From positions 18,663 through 82,662 of the forward strand of contig JANQEG010000087.1 in NCBI GenBank assembly GCA_028278505.1: a stretch of 64,000 bases of DNA, read 5' to 3'. A program made the translations under genes and the position numbers. This document shows positions 1-12,920 of the stretch, one piece after another. The DNA is from Rhodobiaceae bacterium (GTDB lineage: Bacteria; Pseudomonadota; Alphaproteobacteria; Rhizobiales; JAKPQE01). Below the pieces are notes generated by a model. The model did no database searches and had not been told where the DNA came from. It saw nothing but the letters and a program-made list of their open reading frames with translations. Within the stretch, counting starts at the first letter, position 1. Every line of letters starts with the position of its first letter.

Positions 1-585
1 GATGTCGTCGCCGTGGACGACGAGGCCGGTCTCGATCAACTGCTCGCGGGAAACGCCCTTGCCGGCGAGAAAGGTTTTCAGCGCCGAGCGGTCATTGGGC
101 GCATAGCCGAGGCGGAAGCGGGCCTGCAGGTCGGGGCCGATGCCGCGTCCGGCGAGATAGCCGCGGGCGGCGGCACCGTCGCGTTCCTGCAGCCTGGCCT
201 CGAAAAAGCCGGTGGCAAGTTCCATTACATCGAAGAGGCTGGCGCGCTTTTCCTCGCGCTCGGCGGCCTTCGGGTCGGGCGCCGGCAGCGGCACGCCGGC
301 CTCGCCGGCCAGACGCTCCACAACTTCGGGGAAGCTGAGGCCCTCGGTCTCGGTGACGAATTTGAACATGTCGCCGGAGGCGCCGCAGCCGAAGCACTTG
401 TATCTGCCGCGGCGGTCGTCGACGTGAAAGGACGGGGTCTTTTCCGAATGGAACGGGCAGCACGCCCAATAGTCGCCCTTGGCCGGCTGCGATTTGCGCC
501 GGTCCCAGGTGACGCGGCGGCCGGCAACGTCCGAGATCGGCAGCCGGGCGCGGATTTCATCGAGGAGGGCGGGGGAGAATCGCAT
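1..585 (-). CDS. dnaG: DNA primase DnaG, N-terminal part (runs off left edge)
   Basis: DnaG makes the RNA primers for DNA replication at the fork together with the DnaB helicase. Reading leftward from an ATG at 585, 195 codons are open to the window edge. The CHC2-type zinc finger is visible: Cys43 and His46 in CCPFH, then Cys64 and Cys67 in YKCFGCG. It is followed by the family block DMFKFVTETEGLSFPEVVERL-type region (about 72-92) and the start of the linker to the TOPRIM domain. The TOPRIM catalytic core and helicase-binding domain lie outside the window. The annotation is secure by family signature; only the truncation by the window boundary is notable. Confidence 0.95.
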   Translation of the reverse strand, partial: MRFSPALLDEIRARLPISDVAGRRVTWDRRKSQPAKGDYWACCPFHSEKTPSFHVDDRRGRYKCFGCGASGDMFKFVTETEGLSFPEVVERLAGEAGVPLPAPDPKAAEREEKRASLFDVMELATGFFEARLQERDGAAARGYLAGRGIGPDLQARFRLGYAPNDRSALKTFLAGKGVSREQLIETGLVVHGDDI

Positions 586-714
586 GTCCCCAAGGTAGAG
601 CCGATACGGGACCGTTTCCAGCGGCGGCGACCGCGACCGGCCGTTGTCACCGTAATCCACCGATGCTGCGGGAGCGTATCGGATTCGGGCGGGCCTTTAG
701 CCTGCACGCCGACC

Positions 715-924
715 ATGGCCGAACTGAAGGCGATGGGTGTCAACTATATCGCCCCGCCGATGTGGATGCTGGTCGCCGTCGAGGGCGGCAAGATCGTGCC
801 GTTCGCCTATACACAGCATGGTAGGGGGCGTTGGCGCGAGCGTAACGCAGCAATGTCGCGGCAGTCCCTTCTCCCACGTCATCACCGGGCTTGTCCCGGT
901 GATCCACAGGGCCTAACAGCCTGA
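715..924 (+). CDS. Doubtful small ORF or gene remnant
   Basis: Sixty-nine codons open from an ATG at 715. The first 35 residues have ordinary high-GC codon use and a protein-like run (VNYIAPPMWMLVAV). The second half is translated from a palindromic repeat starting near 886, which argues against a conserved protein. There is no clear ribosome binding site. I recognise no family. It may be a fragment left after repeat insertion, or chance. Confidence 0.2.
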   Translation: MAELKAMGVNYIAPPMWMLVAVEGGKIVPFAYTQHGRGRWRERNAAMSRQSLLPRHHRACPGDPQGLTA

Positions 925-966
925 AAACAAAGTTATTTTGGATTGCCGGGACAAGCCCGGCAATGA
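886..966. repeat. Pair of palindromic intergenic repeats (GCCGGGACAAGCCCGGC type)
   Basis: Two hairpin-forming units lie in opposite orientation: one around CACCGGGCTTGTCCCGGTG and one around TTGCCGGGACAAGCCCGGCAA, each ending in a CATTG/CAATG-type flank. Related units occur near 1786, 35117, 35236, 63302 and 63880. They look like a dispersed non-coding palindromic family. The rest of the 586-1392 gap holds this pair, another repeat cluster (1000-1160) and nothing else I can name. Confidence 0.7.
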
Positions 967-999
967 CGCCTTAAGTGGGGCGGCATCTTTCGCGCAAAC

Positions 1000-1160
1000 G
1001 CCCACACCACCCACCGCTCCCGCGAAAGCGGGAGCCTAATGCCCCGCTCGACAGGGGATGTCGGGCGCGATCCGGGCAATCTCTCGAAGTTATTATTTGG
1101 ACCAGGAATTTGTCGCTCGCGCCAATGGTTCGCCGCTTTCGCGGGGAAGGTGCGGATGGG
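1000..1160. repeat. Composite two-hairpin intergenic repeat (family A)
   Basis: Two hairpins occur here: GCTCCCGCGAAAGCGGGAGC near 1016-1034 and one built on CCGCTTTCGCGG near 1132-1146, with the family flanks CACCCACCG and AATGGTT...GGAAGGTG. The same pair recurs near 31500-31616, 32436-32577 and 43192-43283, in varied order and orientation. No coding function is apparent. Confidence 0.65.
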
Positions 1161-1392
1161 GAGGCAAAGGGGCAATCCGGCACGTTCGCGGCGGGCAACG
1201 GATAACAAGGACAAGCCCGTGGCCGCCCGTATGCACGGCGCCGGCGCTCCCGTTTCGATAAACCGATTTTGATCGTCCCGACGCGCGAGAGACTATTGTC
1301 CGCACCGGTCCGGGCTATAATTCTCACTCAAAGCCACCCGCGTGCTGCGGCCGTCCGGCTTGCCGCGCGGGGGATTTCGGAGACGGGAGTCG

Positions 1393-1698
1393 ATGATGCG
1401 GATGTTATTCCTGACCCTGGCGCTGGTTCTGGCGTTGCCGCAGATCGCTTCGGCGCGGCCGAACACGACGCAGATGAGCTGTGCCGAGGCGCAATCGCTG
1501 GTGCAACGCAACGGCGCCATCGTCATGTCGACCGGGCGCCATACCTTTGACCGCTTCGTCGCCGACCGGCGCTATTGCCAGTTCAACGAGGTGCTGGAAC
1601 GGCAGTTCGTGCCCACCGCCGACAAGCGGCACTGCTTCGTCGGCTATCGCTGCGTTGCGCCCTACAATGACGATTGCCGGTTCGGGCGGTTTTGCTGA
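1393..1698 (+). CDS. Small secreted cysteine-containing protein, function unknown
   Basis: A 101-residue protein. The ATG at 1393 is chosen because a GGAG-type Shine-Dalgarno lies just upstream and because the protein then starts directly with a signal peptide: MMR, a hydrophobic stretch to about residue 20, and a cleavage site near IASA-RP. The mature part of about 80 residues has several cysteines (MSC, RYC, RHC, YRC, DDC and a C-terminal FC), which suggests a small disulfide-bonded periplasmic domain. I do not recognise the family. It stands alone between repeat-containing gaps, with no operon partner. Confidence 0.7.
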   Translation: MMRMLFLTLALVLALPQIASARPNTTQMSCAEAQSLVQRNGAIVMSTGRHTFDRFVADRRYCQFNEVLERQFVPTADKRHCFVGYRCVAPYNDDCRFGRFC

Positions 1699-1785
1699 CC
1701 GGTCGGGCGCACGCCCGGCGCGGCGGCTAAACTGAACTATCCAGACTACATAAATCGCTCCGCCCGGCGTGGGGCGCAAATCGCG

Positions 1786-1885
1786 AACGTCATTGCGACC
1801 CCGGCGAAAGCCGGGGGAAGCAATCCAGGGCGTCATGCTAAGGACTGGATTGCTGCGCCGGCTGACGCCGGCTCGCGATGACGGT
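1786..1885. repeat. Palindromic intergenic repeats
   Basis: Facing hairpins CCCCGGCGAAAGCCGGGG and GCCGGCTGACGCCGGC, each flanked by CATTGCGA/TCGCGATGACG-type arms and the word CAATCCAG/CTGGATTG. The two halves together form a larger imperfect inverted repeat. They occupy the gap between the small secreted protein and the convergent yqeY. Confidence 0.6.
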
Positions 1886-1954
1886 GGAGACGAACGCCAA
1901 TCTTCGGGTTGGTGGGTCGGTTTTGGTCGCCTTTGGTATAGTCCGCCACGGCTT

Positions 1955-2404
1955 CTATTTCAGCAATTCCTTGATCACCGCGCTCGCCTTGGCGAAATCC
2001 ATCTGGCCGGGATAACGCTCCTTGAGCGCGGCCATGCAGCGGCCCATGTCGCGCATGCCGTGGGCATTAAGCTCCTCGACGATGCCGGCGCAGATTTCGC
2101 GGATGGCATCGTCGTCGAGCTGGGCCGGCAGAAACGCCGAGATGATGTCGATTTCCTCTTTCTCTTCCGCCGCCAGTTCGAGCCGGCCGGCATCCTCGTA
2201 GATCTTGGCCGATTCCTCGCGCTGCTTGATCATCTTGGCCAGCACCTGGAGGATCTCCTCGTCGTCGATACGCTCCCGGCCGTTGCTCCGGGCGGCGATG
2301 TCGCGGTCCTTGATCGCCGCATTGATCAGGCGCAACGTCGACGTTCGCCGCTTGTCCTTCTGGCGCACCGCATCGTTCAGCTCGCGAGCAAGTGTTTCGC
2401 GCAT
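1955..2404 (-). CDS. yqeY: GatB/YqeY domain-containing protein
   Basis: A 149-residue stand-alone YqeY protein, the full length expected for the family. This helical domain resembles the tail of the tRNA amidotransferase subunit GatB that contacts tRNA; the role of the free-standing form is not settled. Family signatures are the N-terminal KRRTSTLRLINAAIKDRD, the central IKQREESAKIYEDAGR and the C-terminal GRCMAALKERYPGQMD followed by ASAVIKELL. The ATG at 2404 has an AGGGAAA-type ribosome binding site upstream; longer readings in this frame are antisense to carA. The gene is divergent from carA across about 180 bp. In alphaproteobacteria this protein is often encoded between carA and dnaG, as here. 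Confidence 0.92.
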   Translation of the reverse strand: MRETLARELNDAVRQKDKRRTSTLRLINAAIKDRDIAARSNGRERIDDEEILQVLAKMIKQREESAKIYEDAGRLELAAEEKEEIDIISAFLPAQLDDDAIREICAGIVEELNAHGMRDMGRCMAALKERYPGQMDFAKASAVIKELLK

Positions 2405-2525
2405 CTCGGAATTTCCCTGGTGGTTCGGAATGGCGCTTGAAAATAACCGGCCGCGGCCGCGATCGCAACACAAAGGCTTTTTGCAACCCGTTGTATTATA
2501 TGGGCTTTCAAAAAAATTTCGATGG

Positions 2526-2554
2526 TTGACGGTCATGCGCCCTAAGTCTAGCTT
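2526..2554 (+). promoter_or_regulatory. Candidate sigma70 promoter for carA
   Basis: TTGACG at 2526-2531 and TAGCTT at 2549-2554 are separated by 17 bases, about 30 bases before the carA start. The -35 element matches five of six consensus bases; the -10 is weak. This is inferred from sequence only. Confidence 0.4.
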
Positions 2555-2584
2555 GCCGCCGGCCGGGCCGGGCATGAGAAAGGG

Positions 2585-3808
2585 ATGGCGATGACCATGG
2601 AAACCGGGACGAGGGCAGACATCAATTGGGCGGCGCCGACGGTGACCGCGGTTCTGGTGCTTGCCGACGGGACGGTCATTGAGGGACGCGGCTTCGGCGC
2701 CCGCGGAACGGCGGTCGGCGAAGTCTGTTTCAACACGGCGATGACGGGCTATCAGGAGATCTTCACCGATCCTTCCTATGCCGGCCAGATCATCACCTTC
2801 ACCTTTCCCCATATCGGCAATGTCGGCACCAATGACGAGGACATCGAAAAGGTCGATCTGGAGACCGTGGCCGGCGCCCGAGGCTCCATCTTCAAGACCG
2901 ACGTCACCGATCCGTCCAACTATCGCGCCGCCGGGCGGCTCGATGCCTGGCTGGCGGCGCGCGGGATCGTCGGTATTTGCGGCATCGATACGCGGGCGCT
3001 GACCGCACTCATCCGCGAAAAGGGCATGCCCAACGCGGTCATCGCGCACGATCCGGACGGCGAATTCGACCTCGAGGCGCTGAAGCGCGAAGCCGCCGCC
3101 TGGCCGGGCCTCGTCGGCATGGATTTGGTGCCGATGGTGACGACGGCCGATCGTTTCGAATGGCACGAGACGCCGTGGCAGTGGGACGAGGGGTTCGGGC
3201 GGCAGCAGGCGCCACGCTATCACGTCGTTGCCGTCGATTACGGCGTCAAGCGCAATATCCTGAGGCTGCTTGCGGGCGCCGGCTGCCGGGTCACGGTGGT
3301 GCCGGCGACGACGCCGGCCGACGACATCCTGGCGCTGTCGCCGGACGGCATCTTCCTGTCCAACGGTCCGGGCGACCCGGCGGCCACCGGCGCATATGCG
3401 GTGCCGGAAATCCGCAAGCTGATGGATTCGGGACGGCCGCTGTTCGGCATCTGCCTCGGCCACCAGATGCTGGCGATCGCGCTCGGCGCGGCGACCGTCA
3501 AGATGGCGCAAGGGCATCACGGCGCCAACCATCCGGTCAAGGACCACACCACGGGCAAGGTCGAGATCACCTCGATGAATCATGGGTTTACAGTGGATTC
3601 GGCGACGCTGCCGGCCGGGGTCGAGGAAACCCATGTTTCGCTGTTCGACGGATCAAATTGCGGCCTCCGGCTCAAGGGCCGGCCGGTGTTTTCCGTGCAG
3701 TACCACCCGGAAGCCTCGCCCGGGCCCCAGGACAGCCATTATCTGTTCACCCGGTTCGTCAATCTGATCCGCGCGCGGAAGGGCGAGGCGGCGGTGGCGG
3801 AGCGGTAG
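2585..3808 (+). CDS. carA: Carbamoyl-phosphate synthase small (glutaminase) subunit CarA
   Basis: CarA hydrolyses glutamine and passes ammonia to CarB for carbamoyl phosphate, the precursor of arginine and pyrimidines. The 407-residue length is normal for the alphaproteobacterial form. The N-terminal CPSase_sm_chain domain (about 20-160) includes [11 protein letters not shown]. The C-terminal class I amidotransferase domain has the nucleophile Cys290 in FGICLGHQM and the partners His374 and Glu376 in YHPEASPGP. The ATG at 2585 follows GAGAAAGGG closely; nearby ATGs at 2591 and 2597 are alternatives. carB lies 2.5 kb downstream on the same strand, separated by the opposite-strand ypfJ, so the two subunits are not in one simple operon. 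Confidence 0.97.
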   Translation: MAMTMETGTRADINWAAPTVTAVLVLADGTVIEGRGFGARGTAVGEVCFNTAMTGYQEIFTDPSYAGQIITFTFPHIGNVGTNDEDIEKVDLETVAGARGSIFKTDVTDPSNYRAAGRLDAWLAARGIVGICGIDTRALTALIREKGMPNAVIAHDPDGEFDLEALKREAAAWPGLVGMDLVPMVTTADRFEWHETPWQWDEGFGRQQAPRYHVVAVDYGVKRNILRLLAGAGCRVTVVPATTPADDILALSPDGIFLSNGPGDPAATGAYAVPEIRKLMDSGRPLFGICLGHQMLAIALGAATVKMAQGHHGANHPVKDHTTGKVEITSMNHGFTVDSATLPAGVEETHVSLFDGSNCGLRLKGRPVFSVQYHPEASPGPQDSHYLFTRFVNLIRARKGEAAVAER

Positions 3809-3877
3809 CGGCACCGTCGGAGCATTTCTTATCCGGTTGATCGAGGGGCGCCTCGCAATTGTCGAGGTATTGGTGCA

Positions 3878-4017
3878 GCTTCTCCCCTCCCCCTTGCGGG
3901 GAGGGGTCGGGGGTGGGGGTCGAAAAAAAGAAAACAGCGACGCTTTCGGATCGCGCAGATGTTTGCCTATACCCCCACCCGGCCGGCGCTCACGCGCCGT
4001 CCACCCTCCCCGCAAGG
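3878..4017. repeat. GC-rich palindromic repeats of the CTCCCC...GGGGAG family
   Basis: Two partial units: one built on CTCCCCCTTGCGGGGAG near 3888-3906, another on CCCTCCCCGCAAGGG near 4002-4018. They abut the longer composite element at 4018 and fill the gap between carA and ypfJ. Confidence 0.6.
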
Positions 4018-4277
4018 GCAGGGCAATCGCATTTGGACGGTTGGCTTCGGCGCAACGTCCTTCTTGCGATGGCCGTGGAAAACCGCCGGCTGCGCACGGC
4101 CTCCAAAGCCCTCTCCCCTCCGGGGAGAGGGTTGGGTGAGGGGGTAAAAGTTAACTTGATCACCCTCACCCGACTTCGCCCACCGGGTCGGCTTCGCATC
4201 ACCGGGTCTCCGTTGCCCTCTCCCTCAAGGGAGAGGGTTAGATCCGAGGACTCCGCATATGTAATAGCCCTGCCCGC
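4018..4277 (+). repeat. Composite dispersed repeat of about 260 bp, copy 1
   Basis: From GCAGGGCAATCGCATTTGG to CATATGTAATAGCCCT. The same stretch recurs in reverse orientation at 12001-12255, with a near-identical first half including the word GATGGCCGTGGAAAACCGCC. It contains internal hairpins (CTCTCCCCTCCGGGGAGAG and CCCTCTCCCTCAAGGGAGAGGG) and an ACCCGACTTCGCCCA segment. Partial copies are near 45230-45305 and 58400-58565. No ORF is conserved between the copies. Confidence 0.75.
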
Positions 4278-4332
4278 AAGGGGGAGGGTAAAATAGCGGC
4301 AAGCTCAACCCAGAGATACGGACCGCCGCCGC

Positions 4333-5226
4333 TCAAAGCTCAGCCGCGTTGAAGGTGTTGCAGGCGCGCAGATCGCCGGTCTCAAAGCCGCGGCGGAACC
4401 AGCGCGCGCGCTGCGCCGCGGTGCCGTGGTTGAAGGCATCGGGAACCACATAGCCCTGGGTCCGGCGCTGGATGGTGTCGTCGCCGATCTGGTTGGCGGC
4501 GTTCAGGGCCTCCTCGATATCGCCGCTTTCCAGAAGACCCCGCTCTTCGGTGAAATGGGCCCAGATGCCGGCGAAGCAATCGGCCTGCAATTCGACCCGG
4601 ACCGACATCCGGTTCTCCTCGGCCTTGCTCATTTGGCGCCGCATCTGATTGAACTTCGGCAGCACGCCGATCAGGTTCTGGACGTGGTGGCCGACCTCGT
4701 GGGCGAGCACATAGGCCTGGGCGAAATCGCCCGGCGCCTTGAACCGGCGCTTCAACTCGTCGAAGAATTTGAGGTCGATATAGACCTTCTTGTCGCCCGG
4801 GCAGTAGAACGGGCCGGAGGCGGCGCTGGCAAAGCCGCAGGCCGAGCCGACCGAACCGGTGAACAGCACCAGCACCGGCTCTTCATAGCGGCGTTCCCGT
4901 TCTTCCATGACCTTTTTCCAGATGTCTTCGGTCTCGGCCAGAACCGTTGCGACGAACTGCTTCATTTCGTCATTGCGCGCCGGCGCAGTGGTCTGCCGGT
5001 TCGCCGGCCCGCCGGGCGCCAACGCGGTGTCGAATTCGCCGGTCAGCAGCGTCAGGGGGTTGATGCCCATGACCCAGAGCACGATGGCGGCAATGATGAG
5101 GAAACCGATGCCGCCGCCGCCGGCGCGGCGGACACGCCGGCCGCGGCCGAACCCTCCGGGCAGGCCGCCGCCGGTGCCGCGGCGGTCCTCGATATTGGTG
5201 CTCTGGCGACGACCCCTCCAGCGCAT
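4333..5226 (-). CDS. ypfJ: Neutral zinc metallopeptidase, YpfJ/KPN_02809 family
   Basis: A 297-residue membrane-anchored putative zinc peptidase. A Gly/Arg-rich N-terminus is followed by one transmembrane helix (about 38-55). The catalytic domain carries HEVGHH (His176, Glu177, His180). The block FYCPGDKKVYIDL just before it and ELQADCFAGIWAH after it are hallmarks of the YpfJ family, whose physiological substrate is not well established. The length matches the family. It sits alone between repeat-rich DNA and the regulatory island at 5.4-6.1 kb. Confidence 0.9.
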   Translation of the reverse strand: MRWRGRRQSTNIEDRRGTGGGLPGGFGRGRRVRRAGGGGIGFLIIAAIVLWVMGINPLTLLTGEFDTALAPGGPANRQTTAPARNDEMKQFVATVLAETEDIWKKVMEERERRYEEPVLVLFTGSVGSACGFASAASGPFYCPGDKKVYIDLKFFDELKRRFKAPGDFAQAYVLAHEVGHHVQNLIGVLPKFNQMRRQMSKAEENRMSVRVELQADCFAGIWAHFTEERGLLESGDIEEALNAANQIGDDTIQRRTQGYVVPDAFNHGTAAQRARWFRRGFETGDLRACNTFNAAEL

Positions 5227-5443
5227 CGGCCGGTTCTCCCTGCTCGTGATATCATCCGTCCGGCGGCCAATGGTTGCCGCTCTCCGGGCCTGTATAGCCG
5301 AGCACGGAGGTGCTTTACAGGGTCAGCTAATGGCTGTGCGGGATTTCTCGGGTCGCGATCGGGGTGGCAGGTTCAAGGTCTCCGGACCGGGTCCGGTTCC
5401 AACGGCCTGTCATACGGCGCCGCGCGAACGCGGCGCGTCGGGG

Positions 5444-5569
5444 TCAACGGAAACGGCGGAAGAGCTTGCGCCAGAAGCGATTTACACCGCAGGTGAATTC
5501 CGCATGGCGCTGCAGATCGATCTGGCGGTTGCCGAAAACGGCGCGTCCGATGATGAGGTCGTTAAGCAT
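5444..5569 (-). CDS. Candidate 41-residue small protein with a strong ribosome binding site
   Basis: An ATG at 5569 on the minus strand is preceded by GCAGGAGAAGTAAG, a near-consensus Shine-Dalgarno at good spacing. The ORF gives 41 residues, starting MLNDLIIGRAVF and ending in a basic tail (NRFWRKLFRRFR), then TGA. A near-consensus minus-strand promoter lies about 120 bases upstream (5699-5727). No family is recognised. The short hydrophobic N-terminus and very basic C-terminus would suit a membrane- or nucleic-acid-associated microprotein, but that is inference. It shares its control region with the divergent helix-turn-helix gene. Confidence 0.5.
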   Translation of the reverse strand: MLNDLIIGRAVFGNRQIDLQRHAEFTCGVNRFWRKLFRRFR

Positions 5570-5698
5570 CTTACTTCTCCTGCCGCGATGTCGCGGTAGT
5601 TACTTCGGCCCGCCCCATTCGATGTTTTCGCAATCGATCCCCTTGATCGAAGGCCGTCCCCGGTGTTGAGTCCGTACTCATGAACGGCCCGTCACGCT

Positions 5699-5727
5699 AA
5701 TATGTGCACATTGTGCGCTTTTGTCAA
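5699..5727 (-). promoter_or_regulatory. Near-consensus sigma70 promoter on the minus strand
   Basis: Reading leftward, TTGACA (5727-5722), exactly 17 bases, then CATATT (5704-5699). The -35 is perfect and the -10 matches four of six bases. It points toward the 41-residue ORF at 5569. Operator-like palindrome 5706-5716 lies inside the spacer, so a bound repressor would block polymerase. Confidence 0.65.
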
Positions 5728-5748
5728 TAAGAAATACGCACACAGTGC
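5706..5748. promoter_or_regulatory. Two 11-bp operator-like palindromes, probable autoregulatory site
   Basis: GCACATTGTGC (5706-5716) and GCACACAGTGC (5738-5748) share the pattern GCACA-N-W-GTGC-like and are both inverted repeats. Their centres are 32 bp apart, about three helical turns, so two dimers would bind the same face of DNA. They lie between the minus promoter for the small ORF and the start of the helix-turn-helix gene at 5770. Confidence 0.6.
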
Positions 5749-5769
5749 GTTTTGCCCGGTTGGTCCGCG

Positions 5770-6150
5770 ATGGTGAAGAAACAAAGCAGTGCGTCGAAGG
5801 ACAAAATCGGCCCCGATGGCGCGGCGATGACGCCGGAGGCGTTCAGGGCCTGGCGCAAGGGTTTGGGGCTGAAACAGAAGGACGCCGCCGATCGGCTCGG
5901 GCTGAAAAAGCGGATGATCCAGTATTACGAAAAGGGCGACCGCGACGGCAAAAAGGTCGAGATTCCAAAGGCGATCCGGCTGGCCTGCTATGCCGTTGCC
6001 CGCGGCGTGGACGATTTCGACGGGGCCGATGCGGCGATGGTGAAAGCGCCGCCGGCATCCGATGCCGCTGGTTCGGCGCATGATGGCCGCAGCAAGGCCG
6101 CGGCGGCGCGGCATTCGACGCCCGGTCCCCGGGCCGGCCAGGGTCAGTAG
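5770..6150 (+). CDS. Helix-turn-helix (Xre-type) transcriptional regulator
   Basis: A 126-residue DNA-binding protein. The helix-turn-helix lies at about residues 22-75, with WRKGLGLKQKDAADRLGL forming the scaffold and KKRMIQYYEKGDRDGK the recognition helix region. The C-terminal tail (about 85-126) is Ala/Gly/Ser-rich and probably disordered. ATG 5770 is preferred over the upstream TTG at 5752 because the longer form would begin inside the operator region. Two GCAC...GTGC palindromes just upstream suggest autoregulation and control of the divergent 41-residue ORF. Small proteins of this type are common in Rhizobiales; their targets are mostly unknown. Confidence 0.82.
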   Translation: MVKKQSSASKDKIGPDGAAMTPEAFRAWRKGLGLKQKDAADRLGLKKRMIQYYEKGDRDGKKVEIPKAIRLACYAVARGVDDFDGADAAMVKAPPASDAAGSAHDGRSKAAAARHSTPGPRAGQGQ

Positions 6151-6338
6151 ACGGGTCTCACCCCCGGCGGCGAATTCATGGATATCGGCGCGTCTTCGGC
6201 GGTCGCGCCCGCCCGGTTGCCGATTATCCCTTGCCGGGCTTTCGTTGAGGCCGATTTTCTCCTATACATCCGCGCCGGTTCACCCGGATCATCATTTGCC
6301 TCTTGAGAGTTCGCGCCGCCCGCGCATCACGGCCCATG

Positions 6339-9830
<3,492 letters not shown>

Positions 9831-9945
9831 TCTAGGATAGGGCAAGATTTTGAACGCACCGACGGCTTCGCAATCGAAAGCCGTCGAGTTCGGGATTTGC
9901 GGAAGCGACCTTACGGCACCGGTACGAGGGAAGGATCGGACGACG

Positions 9946-10419
9946 ATGGAAAAGGTCCCGATGACCTTGGGTGGGCACGCAGCCCTGTCGGAGGAGTTGC
10001 AGCGTCTGAAATCGGTGGAACGTCCGCGGATCATCCAGGCGATCGCCGAGGCGCGGGCGCATGGCGATCTGTCGGAGAATGCCGAATATCATGCGGCCAA
10101 GGAGGCCCAGGGCATGAACGAGGCGCGCATCGCCGAGCTTGAGGAAAAACTCGGCCGCTCGGAGATCATCGACGTCGCCAAGCTCAACGGCGACACCGTC
10201 AAGTTCGGCGCCACCGTCACCGTCGTCGACGAGGATACCGACGAGGAGCGCACCTACCAGATCGTCGGCGACCTCGAGGCCGACGTGAAGTCGGGCAAGG
10301 TCTCGATTTCCTCGCCGATCGCGCGGGCGCTGATCGGCAAACGGGTCGGCGAGTCCATCGAAGTGACGACGCCGGGCGGTTCGCGCGCCTACGAGATCCT
10401 CGAAATCCGCTACATCTGA
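9946..10419 (+). CDS. greA: Transcription elongation factor GreA
   Basis: GreA rescues backtracked RNA polymerase by stimulating transcript cleavage through the secondary channel. The 157-residue protein has the N-terminal coiled coil (about 10-75) with the conserved tip [16 protein letters not shown], whose acidic Asp and Glu residues promote cleavage, and the C-terminal FKBP-like domain ([23 protein letters not shown]). ATG 9946 is chosen because AAGGA precedes it and the family begins MEKVPMT. Longer readings add 32 non-conserved residues. It follows carB and is closed by a clear hairpin at 10443. Confidence 0.97.
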   Translation: MEKVPMTLGGHAALSEELQRLKSVERPRIIQAIAEARAHGDLSENAEYHAAKEAQGMNEARIAELEEKLGRSEIIDVAKLNGDTVKFGATVTVVDEDTDEERTYQIVGDLEADVKSGKVSISSPIARALIGKRVGESIEVTTPGGSRAYEILEIRYI

Positions 10420-10442
10420 GCGGCGCCCGCCGCACGCAAAAC

Positions 10443-10466
10443 GGGGCTTTCCGAGAGGAAAGCCCC
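10443..10466 (+). terminator. Hairpin terminator after greA
   Basis: A perfect 10-bp stem GGGGCTTTCC/GGAAAGCCCC with a GAGA tetraloop, 24 bases after the greA stop. The following T-tract is poor (AGTCTTCG), so termination may be partial or bidirectional. Confidence 0.75.
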
Positions 10467-11979
<1,513 letters not shown>

Positions 11980-12000
11980 CGCCGGCCGGCGCCGCGGGTG

Positions 12001-12255
12001 AGGGCTACTGCATATGCGGAAACGACGGACCTTTCCCTCTCCCCAGAGGGGAGAGGGATACAGAGACCCGGTGAGGCGAAGCCGAACCGCTGGGCGAAGT
12101 CGGGTGAGGGTGACGGACTTTCTTTTTTTCCCCTCACCCAACCCTCTCCCCGGAGGGGAGAGGGCTTTAGAGGCCGTGCGCAGCCGGCGGTTTTCCACGG
12201 CCATCGCAAGAGGGACGTTGCGCCGAAGCCGACTGACCAAATGCGATTGCCCTGC
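12001..12255 (-). repeat. Composite dispersed repeat of about 260 bp, copy 2 (inverted)
   Basis: Read on the minus strand, it runs from GCAGGGCAATCGCATTTGG to CATATGCAGTAGCCCT and matches the element at 4018-4277 along its whole length, with substitutions mostly in hairpin arms. It includes CTCTCCCCTCCGGGGAGAG and the GATGGCCGTGGAAAACCGCC word. It fills the gap between the aminotransferase and the DUF992 gene. Confidence 0.75.
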
Positions 12256-12276
12256 GCTTACGGGGGAGGGGGAGTG

Positions 12277-12753
12277 ATGAAGACGCCAGGGATTGCCGCG
12301 GTCATCGCGATCGCCGTCCTCGCCGGCGCACCGGCGGGGGCGGTCACCCCGAAGAACCACTATCTCATTGGCAAGATCGACTGCATCGTTCGCGGTGTCG
12401 GGCTTGAGGGCGCCGATCATCTGCATGATATTTCGTGCGAATTCGAGCCGGGACGAGTGGCGGCGGAGACCTATTTCGGGATCGTCGAGACGGTAAAGAA
12501 CGGCCGCGCCGCGGCTGCGGCTACGCCGATGCAATGGCTGGTCTTCGCCGCCCGCCGATCGTCCGGGGCCGCAATCCTGTCCGGCGATTACAGTCGCACG
12601 CAGGCGACGCTCGGTTTCGGCTTCGATGACAAAGCGCTGGTGCGCGAAGCGGGACCGCAGATCGTGCTGCAGCCGGTCGCCGGGCTTTTCGGCTTGAACC
12701 CGAAGGCCGCCGCCGATGTCATCAGGCTCGAACTGCGCTCGCTCAGCGATTGA
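12277..12753 (+). CDS. Secreted DUF992-family protein
   Basis: A 158-residue exported protein. The N-terminal signal peptide (about 1-21, MKTPGIAAVIAIAVLAGAPAGA) is followed by a conserved pattern in which a Cys-containing first strand (IGKIDCIVRG) and a second Cys (ISCEFEPG) precede a glycine-rich barrel-like region and a C-terminal IVLQPVAGLFGLN. That layout matches DUF992, a small periplasmic family of unknown function abundant in Rhizobiales. The ATG at 12277 has an exceptionally purine-rich ribosome binding site (GGGGGAGGGGGAG). It stands alone downstream of a repeat. Confidence 0.8.
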   Translation: MKTPGIAAVIAIAVLAGAPAGAVTPKNHYLIGKIDCIVRGVGLEGADHLHDISCEFEPGRVAAETYFGIVETVKNGRAAAAATPMQWLVFAARRSSGAAILSGDYSRTQATLGFGFDDKALVREAGPQIVLQPVAGLFGLNPKAAADVIRLELRSLSD

Positions 12754-12920
12754 CGCCGCCGGCCCGCGACACGATGGCCGCACATACGGATTCGTGACGC
12801 TTTGTTGACGGTTGCCCTTGACCGTCGCGTTTCGGCCCTAGACGATGCGGTGGAGTTTTCGTCGCCGGCCGCCGTCCGGGCGGCCGCAACGCGTATTTTG
12901 TCGTGAGGAGGACAGCAGAA

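Noticed and set aside
4907..5599. Plus-strand ORF of 230 codons across the start of ypfJ
   Set aside because: Mostly antisense to ypfJ. Its tail covers the minus-strand microprotein region and shows no family signature.
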